Shown: piece after piece, positions 53,445 through 62,715 of the stretch | Numbering within the stretch: position 1 is the first letter of the stretch | How the letters are laid out: the number at the start of each line of letters is the position of its first letter | DNA from: Pseudonocardiales bacterium | GTDB lineage: Bacteria; Actinomycetota; Actinomycetes; Mycobacteriales; Pseudonocardiaceae | Assembly: GCA_019241525.1 (NCBI GenBank) | Contig: JAFAWY010000077.1 | Location: 1 to 64,000 of the forward strand | Length of the DNA: 64,000 nt | Reading direction: 5' to 3' | Notes under the pieces: model-generated | Database searches by the model: none | What the model saw: the letters and a program-made list of their open reading frames with translations, nothing else | What the model was told of the DNA's origin: nothing | Made by a program: the position numbers and the translations under genes

Positions 53445-55844
53445 TTACGGCTGGGGCTTATCACCATTGGTGCGACCACGCTCAGTTCCCCGTTGAAATG
53501 CAGACAGAGTATTCTGGGCATGCTGGGCGGCGAGGTCAAGATCCGGCTCAAAGATCTGACCGTTGCCGCCCGCCGCAACTTCGCCCTGAAGTTGCCTTGC
53601 CAGGTGTTCCTGTGGGCGGCGACGCGGTAGCGCGGGACGATCACTTGCGTGCCGTGGCTGCTGAGCATCGGTTTCCTCTGCGCCGGTGCTAGCCACAGCG
53701 GGTTGCGGCTTTGTGGGCATTGATTGCGTCTGCGATGACCCATTTTTGTGGATTACAGCTTTATCGACGACAAGAGGAGCACCCTGATCCGTCGACTTGT
53801 CGGTTTCATCGCTTTCGTTGGGCTCAACTTCAGAGTCCCGGTTAGGCGTACTGATCAATGCGCTGGGAATCAACACTCCAGCCCGCACGCCACCATAAGT
53901 TGACTCCGTCAGAGTAACCCGCATGCCATGCTGATGGGCTAGCCGCGCCACCACAAAAAAGCCAACTCGCGGGTCATCGAGCAACGCCATGATCCCGAAA
54001 TCGGGCGGATCGCGGAACATCTTGTTGAGAGCCTCGCGCCGCTCGGCCTCAATGCCGAGTCCCTGGTCTTCCACCTCGACGACCACGCCCTTACCAACCG
54101 GGTTGCCACGCACCTCGATAGGAGATCCCGGAGGTGAGAAAGAGGTGGCGTTGTCGACCAATTCGGCCAGCAGGTGGATGAGGTCGGCAACAGCCTGGCC
54201 GTCGACCAGAACATCAGGAACCCGGGCGATCGTGACTCGGGTGTACTGCTCGGCTTCGGCGACAGCGCTGCGCACGATCTCAACCAGGGATACCGAGTTG
54301 CGCCACTGCCGGGCTAGCTGGCCGCCGCCGAGAATGATCAGATTTTCGGCGTTCCGGCGTTCCCGGGTTGTCGAATGATCCAGCTGGAACAACAGCTGGA
54401 GCTGGTCAGGGTTGTCAACCGCACGCTCTGCCGAGTCGAGGACCTGCAGTTGGTGGTGCACGATCGTCTGGCTTCGGCGTGCGATGTTCAGGAACACCGC
54501 GTTGATGCCCTCCCTGGTCTTCGCCTCTTGTACCGCTGCGGCCACCGCTGTGTGCTGAGCTTTGTTGAAGGCCGCAGCCACCTGGCCGATCTCGTCGTCG
54601 CCATGGTCAAGTGCGGGCACCTCTGTGGCGACGTCAATCTGCTCACCGGCACGCAGCCGCGCCACAACCTCCGGCAAATGTTCATCAGCCAGTTCAAGTG
54701 TCTCAGTACGGAGTCGCACCAATCGTCGGATGAGATTGTTGCCGAGCCGGATCGCAACGACCAGAACAGCCGCAGTTACCAACACTGTTACCAAGGCAGC
54801 AATAAGCGAACGGACGAAAGCGGTGTTGGCTTGGTCTTCCTCCGCCTTGGCTGCCTGAGCGCCCAGCGTGTCCAGGCCCAGACCGCTCAGCATGGTTGCG
54901 CTCTGGTGAGCAGCATTCTGCCAGTCCTGGAAGCTGACCGGGAGAACTGGTAGATCGGCCTGCGGTGGCTCAGTCTTTATCGGCTGGACTTTAGACGACT
55001 CGAACTTTGAAGTCTTAGTGTTCAACGAACTCCGTGCGCGGGCGAAGTATTCCTGCTCAACAAGAGCAGTCTCGACGACGGACAGCTGTTGCCACGCTCG
55101 CGACGAACGCACTGCCGCCAGTTGGCCCTGTTGCTCCCCCAAAAGGGGTGCAAGCGCATCCAACTCGGCACGGTAGCCTTGCGTGAGGTAGTTGTATTCG
55201 TGCAGCTCTTCGACCGTCAAGCCGTCTCCAGACAGCGCTCCCGCGGCGAGTGCATGAGCACGATCCAGCCAATCTGACGCACGCATCAGATCGGAGGCCA
55301 TCGTCCGGTCAAGGGCTACTTCTTTGTCGGTGGAGTCCTTACCGATGGCACCTGCGGCCGCAATCATGGCGTCCGCCACCGCATTGTAGGCGCGGTACAC
55401 GTCAAGTCGAGATATGCGACCAGCGTCGACCGCTTGGCGAGTGGTGATAAGTTGAGGAATTTTAGCGACGAACTCGTCGATCGACGCCTTCGCTCCCGGT
55501 GGCATGGCATCCGCCACTTGAGACGATATTGCCCTGAACCGAGCCAGCAAACCATCCATGTCCTGGCGAGCCCGAGCCAAGACCACCCGATTCTCCGGAG
55601 CAGGATCAGAAACCGCCAGGATACTCGCACGACGCTCTTGACTCATGGCCGGCATAAAGGGCGCTGCCATCTGATAACCCTGGCCAAGCAGGTGCGCCCT
55701 CTCGCGCTGCTGTAAGGCGTTGACGAGCAAATACGCGCTCAACCCTACACCGAAGACTAAGAGCACGAGGCTTGGAACCAAAGCGATGACCAACACCCGG
55801 AACCGCAATGTGGCAGGCAAGCCGCGTCTGTAGACGCTAATCAC
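53445..55844 (-). CDS. cvnA: Conservon sensor histidine kinase (CvnA-like)
   Basis: The 799-residue protein has an N-terminal span (LVIALVPSLVLLVFGVGLSA), a large outer helical sensor of about 300 residues (nitrate-sensor-like), a second span (LIAALVTVLVTAAVLVVAI), a HAMP-like linker, a dimerisation block (LDHSTTRERRNAENLIILGG) and a HATPase (ELVDNATSFSPP, VEDQGLGIE, GFFVVARLAHQHG). The tail of about 150 residues is low-complexity. The GTG at 55844 follows GGAAGG. The usual H-box is not obvious, as in other conservon kinases. Confidence 0.92.
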   Translation of the reverse strand: MISVYRRGLPATLRFRVLVIALVPSLVLLVFGVGLSAYLLVNALQQRERAHLLGQGYQMAAPFMPAMSQERRASILAVSDPAPENRVVLARARQDMDGLLARFRAISSQVADAMPPGAKASIDEFVAKIPQLITTRQAVDAGRISRLDVYRAYNAVADAMIAAAGAIGKDSTDKEVALDRTMASDLMRASDWLDRAHALAAGALSGDGLTVEELHEYNYLTQGYRAELDALAPLLGEQQGQLAAVRSSRAWQQLSVVETALVEQEYFARARSSLNTKTSKFESSKVQPIKTEPPQADLPVLPVSFQDWQNAAHQSATMLSGLGLDTLGAQAAKAEEDQANTAFVRSLIAALVTVLVTAAVLVVAIRLGNNLIRRLVRLRTETLELADEHLPEVVARLRAGEQIDVATEVPALDHGDDEIGQVAAAFNKAQHTAVAAAVQEAKTREGINAVFLNIARRSQTIVHHQLQVLDSAERAVDNPDQLQLLFQLDHSTTRERRNAENLIILGGGQLARQWRNSVSLVEIVRSAVAEAEQYTRVTIARVPDVLVDGQAVADLIHLLAELVDNATSFSPPGSPIEVRGNPVGKGVVVEVEDQGLGIEAERREALNKMFRDPPDFGIMALLDDPRVGFFVVARLAHQHGMRVTLTESTYGGVRAGVLIPSALISTPNRDSEVEPNESDETDKSTDQGAPLVVDKAVIHKNGSSQTQSMPTKPQPAVASTGAEETDAQQPRHASDRPALPRRRPQEHLARQLQGEVAAGGNGQIFEPDLDLAAQHAQNTLSAFQRGTERGRTNGDKPQP

Positions 55845-56122
55845 ACCGTTTCCCTTCCGAGCGCCCATGACGTGCACGCATCGCACGCCGAGGTGACTCT
55901 GCGTAGTTCCGTCGTCACCCCGCCGACGCACGGAGGCGCGCAGCGTAGCGACCCCCTCCGGCCATGCATACGGTAGGTCCTGTTTGCCCCCGACTGACCG
56001 GATCTGGCGAGGGGGCTACACTCCGCCGCACTCGGGGATCACTGGCTGGGTTCTGCAACGACAACGTCGCGCCATGCCACCTACCCCGGCCGGGTGGTGT
56101 GCGCCGGACAGATCGGAATGGC

Positions 56123-56632
56123 GTGGGCTGCTCGCACAGAGAGGGATGTCCCCTCTTCCCCCTCCTCAAGGCAAGTTTGCGCGGATGGCGCGATCACTAC
56201 TGCGACAGCGAAGATCGCTGGCACGACTGTGCCCGATATAAGTTGTCACTCACCGGCCAGCTCGTGCCGATCACGCTGCTCCCGAACGGGCACGATGCTC
56301 AGCTCTTAAGACCGGGTTTCGACGCCGAGTCTTCCGGTGCGGCCAAGCGCAAGCAGGTCTCCAGGCAGGCATCGCCGGCACGGGTCAATTCCGGGTCACC
56401 GGCGACCGCGGTCACTGTGGGTCCGTTCGAACCGGTACCGGCGCTGGCACCGGCCGAGACACCGGCGCCGGCGGAACCGCTCGACGAATCGTCACCACCT
56501 GCACCACCTGCACCGCCGCCACAACCCGCAGGGAACCCACCAGCCCGACCGACCAGATCCGCGCGGCGAGCGCGCGGATCGGCGTTCCGCTGGTGGACCC
56601 GGCTCCTCGATTGGATGGCAGGACCCGCATGA
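56123..56632 (+). CDS. Four-Cys protein with proline-rich tail
   Basis: The conserved-looking core reads GCSHREGCPLFPLLKASLRG, then WRDHYCDSEDRWHDCARYKL and SLTGQLVPITLLPNG. Four Cys occur in the pattern C-x5-C-x18-C-x8-C, which could bind zinc or an Fe-S cluster. A Pro/Ala-rich linker of about 75 residues and a basic end with WWTRLLDWMAG follow. Family unknown. The GTG at 56123 is my choice of start. A GTG at 56099 is possible. Its stop overlaps the ATG of the YeeE-like gene, so the two are co-translated. Confidence 0.68.
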   Translation: MGCSHREGCPLFPLLKASLRGWRDHYCDSEDRWHDCARYKLSLTGQLVPITLLPNGHDAQLLRPGFDAESSGAAKRKQVSRQASPARVNSGSPATAVTVGPFEPVPALAPAETPAPAEPLDESSPPAPPAPPPQPAGNPPARPTRSARRARGSAFRWWTRLLDWMAGPA

Positions 56633-57276
56633 GCAACTACTGGCCCTGGTGGGCGGGCGCAATCGGGCTCGCCCTGGTCACCATTAACTACACCCTCACC
56701 ACTGATCGGTCCCTCGGGGTCTCCGCAGCGTGGGATCGCGTCTTGCACTGGCGGTCCGAACGCCAGCTCGAACGGATAGACGCCCAATTCACCGATGACC
56801 GTGCCCTCGTGGAGGCTTTCGCCGCGGCCACCGCGGAGCAGTTCGCAACCAGCCCCTTAGCGGGTGCTACCCGCGGCGACACCCCAACATCCAGCCAGGA
56901 GGTCGGGCCCCATGCGGGTGATGAGACAGCCCCGGTCGCGCCCCTGCGCCCGGCACCTCTGGTCACCCAGGCGGCATTGCTGCTGTCGATTTTCGTCGGT
57001 GGATGGGTAGCCGCAGTGACCGCCGGCCGATTCCAGCTGCGCTTCGACATGGGCGACGGCTTCCGCGAGATCGTCACCGCCAACCCGAACACCATGATCA
57101 GCTTGTTATTCGCGGGAGGTGTACTCGTCGGCTTTGGCACCCGCCTCGCCGGAGGGTGCAGCTCCGGCCACGGACTCAGCGGCTGCGGGCGGCTACGCCC
57201 GGTCAGCATCCTTGCCACCGCCGTCTTCTTCGGCACCGCCGTGCTTGTGTCGTTCCTGTTGTGGAAGGTGATCTGA
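56629..57276 (+). CDS. YeeE/YedE-type sulfur transporter subunit, first half
   Basis: The 215-residue protein has a first span near residues 8-28, a variable linker and, from residue 110, spans that carry LAGGCSSGHGLSG, the Cys-containing motif of the YeeE/YedE thiosulfate-transport family. In the two-protein form this is the N-terminal half. It overlaps both neighbours. Its role would be uptake of thiosulfate or another sulfur species. Confidence 0.88.
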   Translation: MSNYWPWWAGAIGLALVTINYTLTTDRSLGVSAAWDRVLHWRSERQLERIDAQFTDDRALVEAFAAATAEQFATSPLAGATRGDTPTSSQEVGPHAGDETAPVAPLRPAPLVTQAALLLSIFVGGWVAAVTAGRFQLRFDMGDGFREIVTANPNTMISLLFAGGVLVGFGTRLAGGCSSGHGLSGCGRLRPVSILATAVFFGTAVLVSFLLWKVI

Positions 57277-57692
57277 TGCGTACCCGGGGCGGGGTTCTCG
57301 TTGCCAACATCATCGCTGGGCTAGCTCTTGGCTACACCGTCGCCAACATCGGCTACGGCGACTACGCCGAACTCAACCGCATGTTCACCTTCCAGGATCT
57401 GCGGATGCTCCTTGCCTTCGCCGGCGCCGTAGTGATCATCGTGATGGTCTTCGCCGTACTTCGGGTACGGCGGGCCCCAGGGCGGATCCACGCTGGCGTG
57501 ATCCCCGGTGCAGTGCTGTTCGGAACCGGATGGGCGATCTCGGGTGGATGCCCGGCGATCCCCATCGTCCAAGTCGCCAGCGGGTACCTTCCCGCCCTGG
57601 TCACCATCGCCGGCGTCATCGTGGGCATGTGGCTGTGTCACTGGGCCAACGCCAGGTACTTCCACCTCGACCGCGGCTCCTGCGGGCTATAG
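57276..57692 (+). CDS. YeeE/YedE-type sulfur transporter subunit, second half
   Basis: The 138-residue protein has four spans and the second Cys motif GWAISGGCPAIPIVQVASG. Together with the preceding protein it forms the complete pore of the YeeE/YedE family (DUF6691-like subunit). Start and stop overlap with the preceding gene (TGATG). Confidence 0.88.
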   Translation: MRTRGGVLVANIIAGLALGYTVANIGYGDYAELNRMFTFQDLRMLLAFAGAVVIIVMVFAVLRVRRAPGRIHAGVIPGAVLFGTGWAISGGCPAIPIVQVASGYLPALVTIAGVIVGMWLCHWANARYFHLDRGSCGL

Positions 57693-57726
57693 CAGTCCCA
57701 CGCCGTCCGGCCGTAGCGGGTAGTGA

Positions 57727-58176
57727 TCAAGCGACGGGCAGAACTTCGAAGGTGGGGTGATCAGCTGCAATCACATGGAGGCGCTCATCGTCGGCGTCTG
57801 GTCCGATGCCGTCGAAGAAGGGGCTAACCTCTGCCCGCCAGCGCTTTAGGTACGCCCGCAACACCGGTACTTTTTCCTCGTCGGTCAGCTCGCGGCTGCG
57901 GAACGCTTCGACGCGCTTGCCTAAGCGCAGTTCGCCGGTGCCTGCCGCGCGCAGATTGCGGACCCAGTGGCCGTGACCTCGCACTGAGACCAGGTAGCGG
58001 TGTCCGTCGAGGTAGAGCAGGTTGATCGGGGTAGTCCGCCATGCGCCGCTGGCATGTCCCTTCACCGCAAGGATCCGTGACCCCCAGAGGCTCACGCCGT
58101 GGCGGGCCAAGAAGGCAACCGCCCGATTGAAGACGTTCCGGGTAAACCAGCCCGGCGCTCTGTAGTGCGGGACCAC
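57727..58176 (-). CDS. Deazaflavin (F420)-dependent nitroreductase family protein
   Basis: The 149-residue protein has the split beta-barrel of the DUF385/Ddn family, with KGHASGAWRTTPINLLYLDG, HRYLVSVRGHGHWVRNLRAA and ELRLGKRVEAFRSREL. Members use reduced F420 or related cofactors to reduce quinones or nitro compounds. It fits the F420-reductase-like gene at 833. The GTG start has no strong ribosome-binding site. Confidence 0.88.
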   Translation of the reverse strand: MVPHYRAPGWFTRNVFNRAVAFLARHGVSLWGSRILAVKGHASGAWRTTPINLLYLDGHRYLVSVRGHGHWVRNLRAAGTGELRLGKRVEAFRSRELTDEEKVPVLRAYLKRWRAEVSPFFDGIGPDADDERLHVIAADHPTFEVLPVA

Positions 58177-58500
58177 GACCCCCAGTCTGGCGGTACCGCG
58201 GCCGGATTCGCCATGCAGCAGGTATGAACCTGCTCCTAACGATCACGGTGCTGGGTACGCCATCTGGCCAGCGGTAGCCGTACGCATTTTCTTGTAGGCT
58301 TGTCCTTAATAGGTAGTGCAACCTTAGTAAGCGATGAGCACACCTGCACGCCTGGCGGTTATTGCGCACCGTAGCCAAAAGGGCCGTCCCTCCTTTTCTG
58401 AGGATTGTTCGGCTCTTCACTCCTTGCTAGCGATGGGTTACCCATCGGCTGTCACCATGCATTTCCCGCTTTGCGTTTGACCATTCCCGAGGAGGACAAG
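58177..58500. other. Divergent intergenic region before the secreted phosphoesterase
   Basis: The stretch holds promoters for the nitroreductase-like gene and the phosphoesterase gene. It is less GC-rich than its neighbours around 58290-58340 (TTGTAGGCTTGTCCTTAATA). No gene, riboswitch or clear operator was found. Confidence 0.4.
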
Positions 58501-59361
58501 GTGCGGATAACCAGGTTGGCAAGTGCTCTTACGGCTGCAGCGGCGAGCATCGCAAGCCTGCTCTTCGCAAGCCCCCTGGCTTCAGCAGACGTGCAACCAT
58601 TGGCAGCTGGCGTTCCCCAGCCGGCTCACGTCGTTGTCGTCGTTATGGAAAACCACTCCTACAACGAGATCATCGGTAGCTCGTCGGCTCCGTACATCAA
58701 TTCACTTGCCAATGGCGGCGCCAAGTTCACCCAGTCATTTGCGGTGACTCATCCTAGCGAGCCGAACTACTTGGCGCTGTTTTCTGGATCAACTCAGGGC
58801 CTGACCAACGACTCGTGCCCCCATACCTATTCGGGCGGCAACCTCGGCCAGCAGCTGATCAGCGCCGGGCGCACCTTCATCGGCTACTCAGAAAGCATGC
58901 CATCTGACGGTTACACCGGCTGCACCAGTGGCCAGTACGCCCGTAAGCACAACCCATGGGTAAATTTCACGAATGTCCCGTCATCGAGCAACTTGCGGTT
59001 CAGCCGCTTCCCGACCAACTACAGCACGCTGCCAAGCGTATCATTTGTCGTCCCCAACCTCTGCAACGACATGCATGACTGCAGCATTTCCACTGGCGAT
59101 ACCTGGCTGAAGAACAACATCAACAGCTATGCACAGTGGGCCAAAAACAACAATAGCCTGTTGATCCTTACCTTCGATGAGGACGACAGCAGTCAAGCAA
59201 ACCACATCCCCACCGTGTTCTACGGCCAGCACGTCAAGGCTGGCAGCTATACAGAGCACATCACGCACTACAACGTGCTGCGCACAATCGAGAATGCGTT
59301 CGCCCTTCCTTGCGTGGCGAACAGTTGCAGCGCTACGCCGATCACCGATATCTGGCAGTAG
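58501..59361 (+). CDS. Secreted phosphoesterase/acid phosphatase-like protein
   Basis: The 286-residue protein has a Sec signal peptide (TRLASALTAAAASIASLLFA) and a phosphoesterase domain of the phospholipase C/acid phosphatase AcpA type with VVVMENHSYNEIIG, THPSEPNYLALFSGS and LILTFDEDDSSQANH, which provide metal and nucleophile positions. Substrate may be phospholipids or phosphate monoesters outside the cell. The GTG start follows GAGGAGG. Confidence 0.9.
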   Translation: MRITRLASALTAAAASIASLLFASPLASADVQPLAAGVPQPAHVVVVVMENHSYNEIIGSSSAPYINSLANGGAKFTQSFAVTHPSEPNYLALFSGSTQGLTNDSCPHTYSGGNLGQQLISAGRTFIGYSESMPSDGYTGCTSGQYARKHNPWVNFTNVPSSSNLRFSRFPTNYSTLPSVSFVVPNLCNDMHDCSISTGDTWLKNNINSYAQWAKNNNSLLILTFDEDDSSQANHIPTVFYGQHVKAGSYTEHITHYNVLRTIENAFALPCVANSCSATPITDIWQ

Positions 59362-59379
59362 CGCGCCAGCGCGATCGGT

Positions 59380-59414
59380 CCGGTACCCCGTCGGGCAGGT
59401 GGACGGGGTACCGG
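59380..59414 (+). terminator. Hairpin terminator after the phosphoesterase gene
   Basis: Arms CCGGTACCCCGTC (59380-59392) and GACGGGGTACCGG (59402-59414) form a perfect 13-base stem with a nine-base loop, 19 bases after the stop. There is no U-tract. Confidence 0.82.
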
Positions 59415-59553
59415 TGTGATGAAGGGAAATGCGTCCGGATCCGACGGCGACCGGAGCCCGACGCTGCACTGCACCGCACACCACGATGTTGCAAAGTCCG
59501 GCTGCATCCATGATCGTTGGCAGTCAACGAACTTGTGGGGGTGGCAGGCAGCG

Positions 59554-61158
59554 ATGCGACGGCCGCTGATCGTCCTCGTCGCGGTGCTATCGCTGGCCGT
59601 ACTGGCCTCCTGTGCCTCCGCGCCGACCGGTCGCAGCGGCGGCACTTCATGCGCGACCTCGGACCAGCCGCAGCTAACCGGCGCGCGGGTGCTGTCGGTG
59701 ACCGCAGCTGCGCACCCTGGTGGGACCTACGCCTTCCCAGCCAACCCACCCAATCCCACCCCGTCCCCCATCGCCGGCGTACCGGCGTACTGCGACGTCA
59801 CCGTCCTGCTGGCTCATCCTGAACTTGACGACCGGGTCCGGGTCGAGGTGTGGATGCCGTTGACGGGATGGAACGGCCGCTTCCTGGCCGCCGGTGGCGG
59901 TGGCTTCGTCGCCGGCCTGTTTGACCGCTACCTGGCTCCGGCCGTCAAAGACGGTTACGCCGCGGCCTCGACCGACGCCGGCGTCAGCACCAACGGCTCA
60001 AGGCCACCCAGCTGGGCGCTGGACCACAGCGGCAACGTCAACCAGGGATTATTGACCAACTTCGCTTTCCGCTCAGTGCATGAGATGGCCCAGGTCGGCA
60101 AGCAGCTCACGGCCAGCTTCTACGGCCGGCCCGCCGCCCATTCCTACTGGAACGGCTGCTCAACCGGCGGCCGGCAGGGGCTGATGGAAGCTCAGCGCTA
60201 CCCCGCGGACTTCAACGGCATCCTCGCCGCCGCACCCGCCATCAACTGGGACCGGTTCACCGTCGCCGAGTTCTGGCCCCAAGCCGTGATGAATCAAGCC
60301 CATACCTTTCCCACCGCCTGCGAATTCAACGCCTTCACCCAAGCGGCGATTGCCGCGTGCGACCGCGATGACAGCGTCGCCGACCGCGTCATCGACCGTC
60401 CCGAAAACTGCCGGTTCAACCCGCATCAACTCGTCGGTACCACCGTGACCTGCGAAGGTAAAACCGTGCAGATCAGCCAGGCAGACGCCGAACTCGTCGA
60501 CAAGATCTGGCAGGGACCGACGAGCCACGAGGGACAGCATCTGTGGTACGGCCCACTCAAGGGCACGCCACTGGACGGACTGGCCGCCACCGCCGCAGGT
60601 CCAGACGGCACGCGCCACGGTGCACCTTTCGCCGTTGCCGCTGACTGGATCAAATACTTTCTCAAGCGCCGGCCTGGCTTTGACACCTCTTCTATCGGAT
60701 ACGGTGAATTCGAGCAGCTGTTCCAGCAATCCGGCACCCAGTACCACGCCGTCATCGGCACGGATAACCCCGACCTATCCGCCTTTCGTGACGCCGGCGG
60801 CAAAATGATCACCTGGCACGGCCTAGCCGACCGACTTATCTCCCCCCAAGGCACCATTGACTACCGCCGACGCGTGGAAGCAGCCATGGGTGGCACTGGC
60901 GCGACAGACCAGTTCTACCGTGTGTTCCTGGCCCCGGGCGTCGACCATTGCTCCGGCGGAACCGGATCGGTTCCCACCGATCCCCTAGCCGCCGTCGTCG
61001 ACTGGGTCGAACACGGCCATGCCCCCGAAACCCTGCCGGCGGCCACGACCAGCACCGCGGGCCGCCCCGTCACCCGCAATCTCTGCTCCTACCCGCAACT
61101 GTCCCACTACATCGGACACGGCGATCCTGACTCCGCGGGCAGCTATACCTGCGCCTAA
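59554..61158 (+). CDS. Lipoprotein tannase/feruloyl-esterase-like protein
   Basis: The 534-residue protein has a signal peptide with the lipobox LASC near residue 20 and a tannase-family catalytic domain. Key pieces are YWNGCSTGGRQGLMEAQRYP (GxSxGG nucleophile with the preceding Cys), DFNGILAAAPAINW, WHGLADRLISPQGT (Asp) and APGVDHCSGG (His next to Cys, the disulfide partner of the family). It would hydrolyse aromatic esters such as plant feruloyl or gallate esters outside the cell. The ATG at 59554 lies 18 residues before the lipobox Cys. Confidence 0.92.
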   Translation: MRRPLIVLVAVLSLAVLASCASAPTGRSGGTSCATSDQPQLTGARVLSVTAAAHPGGTYAFPANPPNPTPSPIAGVPAYCDVTVLLAHPELDDRVRVEVWMPLTGWNGRFLAAGGGGFVAGLFDRYLAPAVKDGYAAASTDAGVSTNGSRPPSWALDHSGNVNQGLLTNFAFRSVHEMAQVGKQLTASFYGRPAAHSYWNGCSTGGRQGLMEAQRYPADFNGILAAAPAINWDRFTVAEFWPQAVMNQAHTFPTACEFNAFTQAAIAACDRDDSVADRVIDRPENCRFNPHQLVGTTVTCEGKTVQISQADAELVDKIWQGPTSHEGQHLWYGPLKGTPLDGLAATAAGPDGTRHGAPFAVAADWIKYFLKRRPGFDTSSIGYGEFEQLFQQSGTQYHAVIGTDNPDLSAFRDAGGKMITWHGLADRLISPQGTIDYRRRVEAAMGGTGATDQFYRVFLAPGVDHCSGGTGSVPTDPLAAVVDWVEHGHAPETLPAATTSTAGRPVTRNLCSYPQLSHYIGHGDPDSAGSYTCA

Positions 61159-62009
61159 CGCGATGCTGACAGCTCTGCATATGGCTGTGGCAGCGAACTG
61201 GCTTCTTCGGTGGCCGGTGGCCGCCGTTGTTCGGGCACCAGCAAGGGATGAGACAAGTTGACGATGGCTTGAGCCGCATTGATAGGACCGATGCCGCGCT
61301 GATCCGTTAATCCGGGAATGAGGTCATCGACGATAGCCTGGATCTGCGTGGTGTTGGCTTTGAGCTCGCGGCCGATCGCGACCAAGGAGTGAGCAAGTCG
61401 CCGGATCTCGGCCTGGCGCACGGAGCGCTGACGGCTCGCGTCGTGCGGTTGCGGGCGCCGGGCGAGGCTGACGAGAGTGGCCTCGGTGAAGGCTGCGCGG
61501 GCAATCTTGCGGTCGGTATTGTGCCCGCTGAGTAACAGCGCCCGAAGCCGGGTGCTTTGCCTGGTCGCCGTGGTACTCAGATCGCGCCGGGCGCACAGCA
61601 GGATTCGCAGCGCATCTTGGTCGCCCTCGGCTTGCAGGGAGAGCAGCCGACCGGCGTCGAGCTGCCATGCCTTCGAGGCAGCCTTGTGGACCTCGATCGG
61701 TTTCGGTTCCTGTTCTCCCTGCGGGATGTGGTCGGGTTCGTCGGGCTCGATCACAACCATGCCGGCGGCCGTGACCGCGCGTGCCAGCCCAGCGGCGTAG
61801 CGGCCAGCCACCGCACCGGATAGGGCCAACCGGGGACCGGGCGCATGCGTCACCAGCCACGAAAGCAGGTCACTGTAGCCGCCACTGTCCTTCCTGACGG
61901 AAACCGTCCCGATCGGTGTCCCGGTCGGGGTGGCGAGCTGCACCTCGTAGGCGTCGCGGTGGCGATTTATCCCCACCACAGCATCGACAACATCAATCAG
62001 CGTAGGCAC
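61155..62009 (-). CDS. IS110-like transposase homologue lacking the DEDD acids
   Basis: The 284-residue frame is open throughout and resembles the IS110 family (VVGINRHRDAYEVQLATPTG, GAVAGRYAAGLARAVTAAGM, LRILLCARRDLSTTATRQST, then RQAEIRRLAHSLVAIGRELK and a GIGPINAAQAIV helix-hairpin-helix). The expected catalytic acids are replaced: GIN instead of GID (Asn15), LSG instead of a Glu (Ser64), and KPIEVH instead of DPxDA (Lys103, Glu106). The C-terminal transposase part is cut short. It may be a relic or a domesticated protein. The GTG at 62009 follows AAAGGA. Confidence 0.72.
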   Translation of the reverse strand: MPTLIDVVDAVVGINRHRDAYEVQLATPTGTPIGTVSVRKDSGGYSDLLSWLVTHAPGPRLALSGAVAGRYAAGLARAVTAAGMVVIEPDEPDHIPQGEQEPKPIEVHKAASKAWQLDAGRLLSLQAEGDQDALRILLCARRDLSTTATRQSTRLRALLLSGHNTDRKIARAAFTEATLVSLARRPQPHDASRQRSVRQAEIRRLAHSLVAIGRELKANTTQIQAIVDDLIPGLTDQRGIGPINAAQAIVNLSHPLLVPEQRRPPATEEASSLPQPYAELSASR

Positions 62010-62460
62010 CGGTATGGTTCCTTTCTCACCGTCGGAGCAGAATGGCAGCACAATGAGCTCGGCGATCTCATCCGCAAGAGCTGTTTTCTCCAGGCTTCGG
62101 AGGCAACCATCACCGAGTAGACCGCCGGAACCTGAGAGGCTCCTGATGCCGCGATATGTTTCTTATGTGAGTCATGCTCAGGACCGGGCCTGACGGCGCT
62201 ACCGATCGCGCGGTTAGTGCCCAGTTAAGAAAAATTTATTCAGAGGCCCCGAAAAACGGCAGTCGACGACTTTATCCGCACAAGGCAAACGCTCGCACCC
62301 GGCGGGCATCCATAGGTCGGTGGAGGCGCCTCACAGCAGGTCACATAAGGGTGAACAGAGGACGTATAGTGGTGTTCACGTCCCGAATGTCAGCAGCTGC
62401 TTACCGCCGCCATGCATTGATAGACCTTCGCCCGGCCGGATAGACGGTGCGCGGCCAAGC
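62010..62460. other. Gene-poor stretch before a small minus-strand ORF
   Basis: No protein-like frame was found here. A short A/T-rich patch (TAAGAAAAATTTATTCAG, near 62227-62244) may be part of a promoter. Confidence 0.35.
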
Positions 62461-62715
62461 TCACGCATTCGTCATGTCACCTGGGCGCGCCAGGCGAACA
62501 GCATCGAGCGGTGGTGTCGTTTCGGCGTGATCGGTGCCCTGGTGTGGCCCTCTGGCCAGGCTTTCGTCCAGGGGGCTGTCGTCTGCATGCTTGCTATGCC
62601 TGGGCTCGGCAACTGGAGGTGCGGTGACGGCGTCGGGCGGGAAGCGGGCGCCGGCTGGAAGGTCGGCGCGCAGGAATTCCGCATGCAACTGGTCATAGAT
62701 CGGCGTGTCACTCAT
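62461..62715 (-). CDS. Small hydrophilic protein of unknown function
   Basis: The 84-residue frame begins MSDTPIYDQLHAEFLRA, a start that I have seen in small actinobacterial hypothetical proteins, followed by a Pro/Asp/His-rich, probably disordered tail. The ATG lacks a strong ribosome-binding site. Its function is unknown. Confidence 0.5.
   Translation of the reverse strand: MSDTPIYDQLHAEFLRADLPAGARFPPDAVTAPPVAEPRHSKHADDSPLDESLARGPHQGTDHAETTPPLDAVRLARPGDMTNA

Noticed and set aside
58290-58345. Second IdeR-like iron box upstream of the phosphoesterase gene
   Set aside because: The TAGGTAGTGCAACCTTA segment keeps only half of the consensus and needs a one-base gap to align, so support is too weak.
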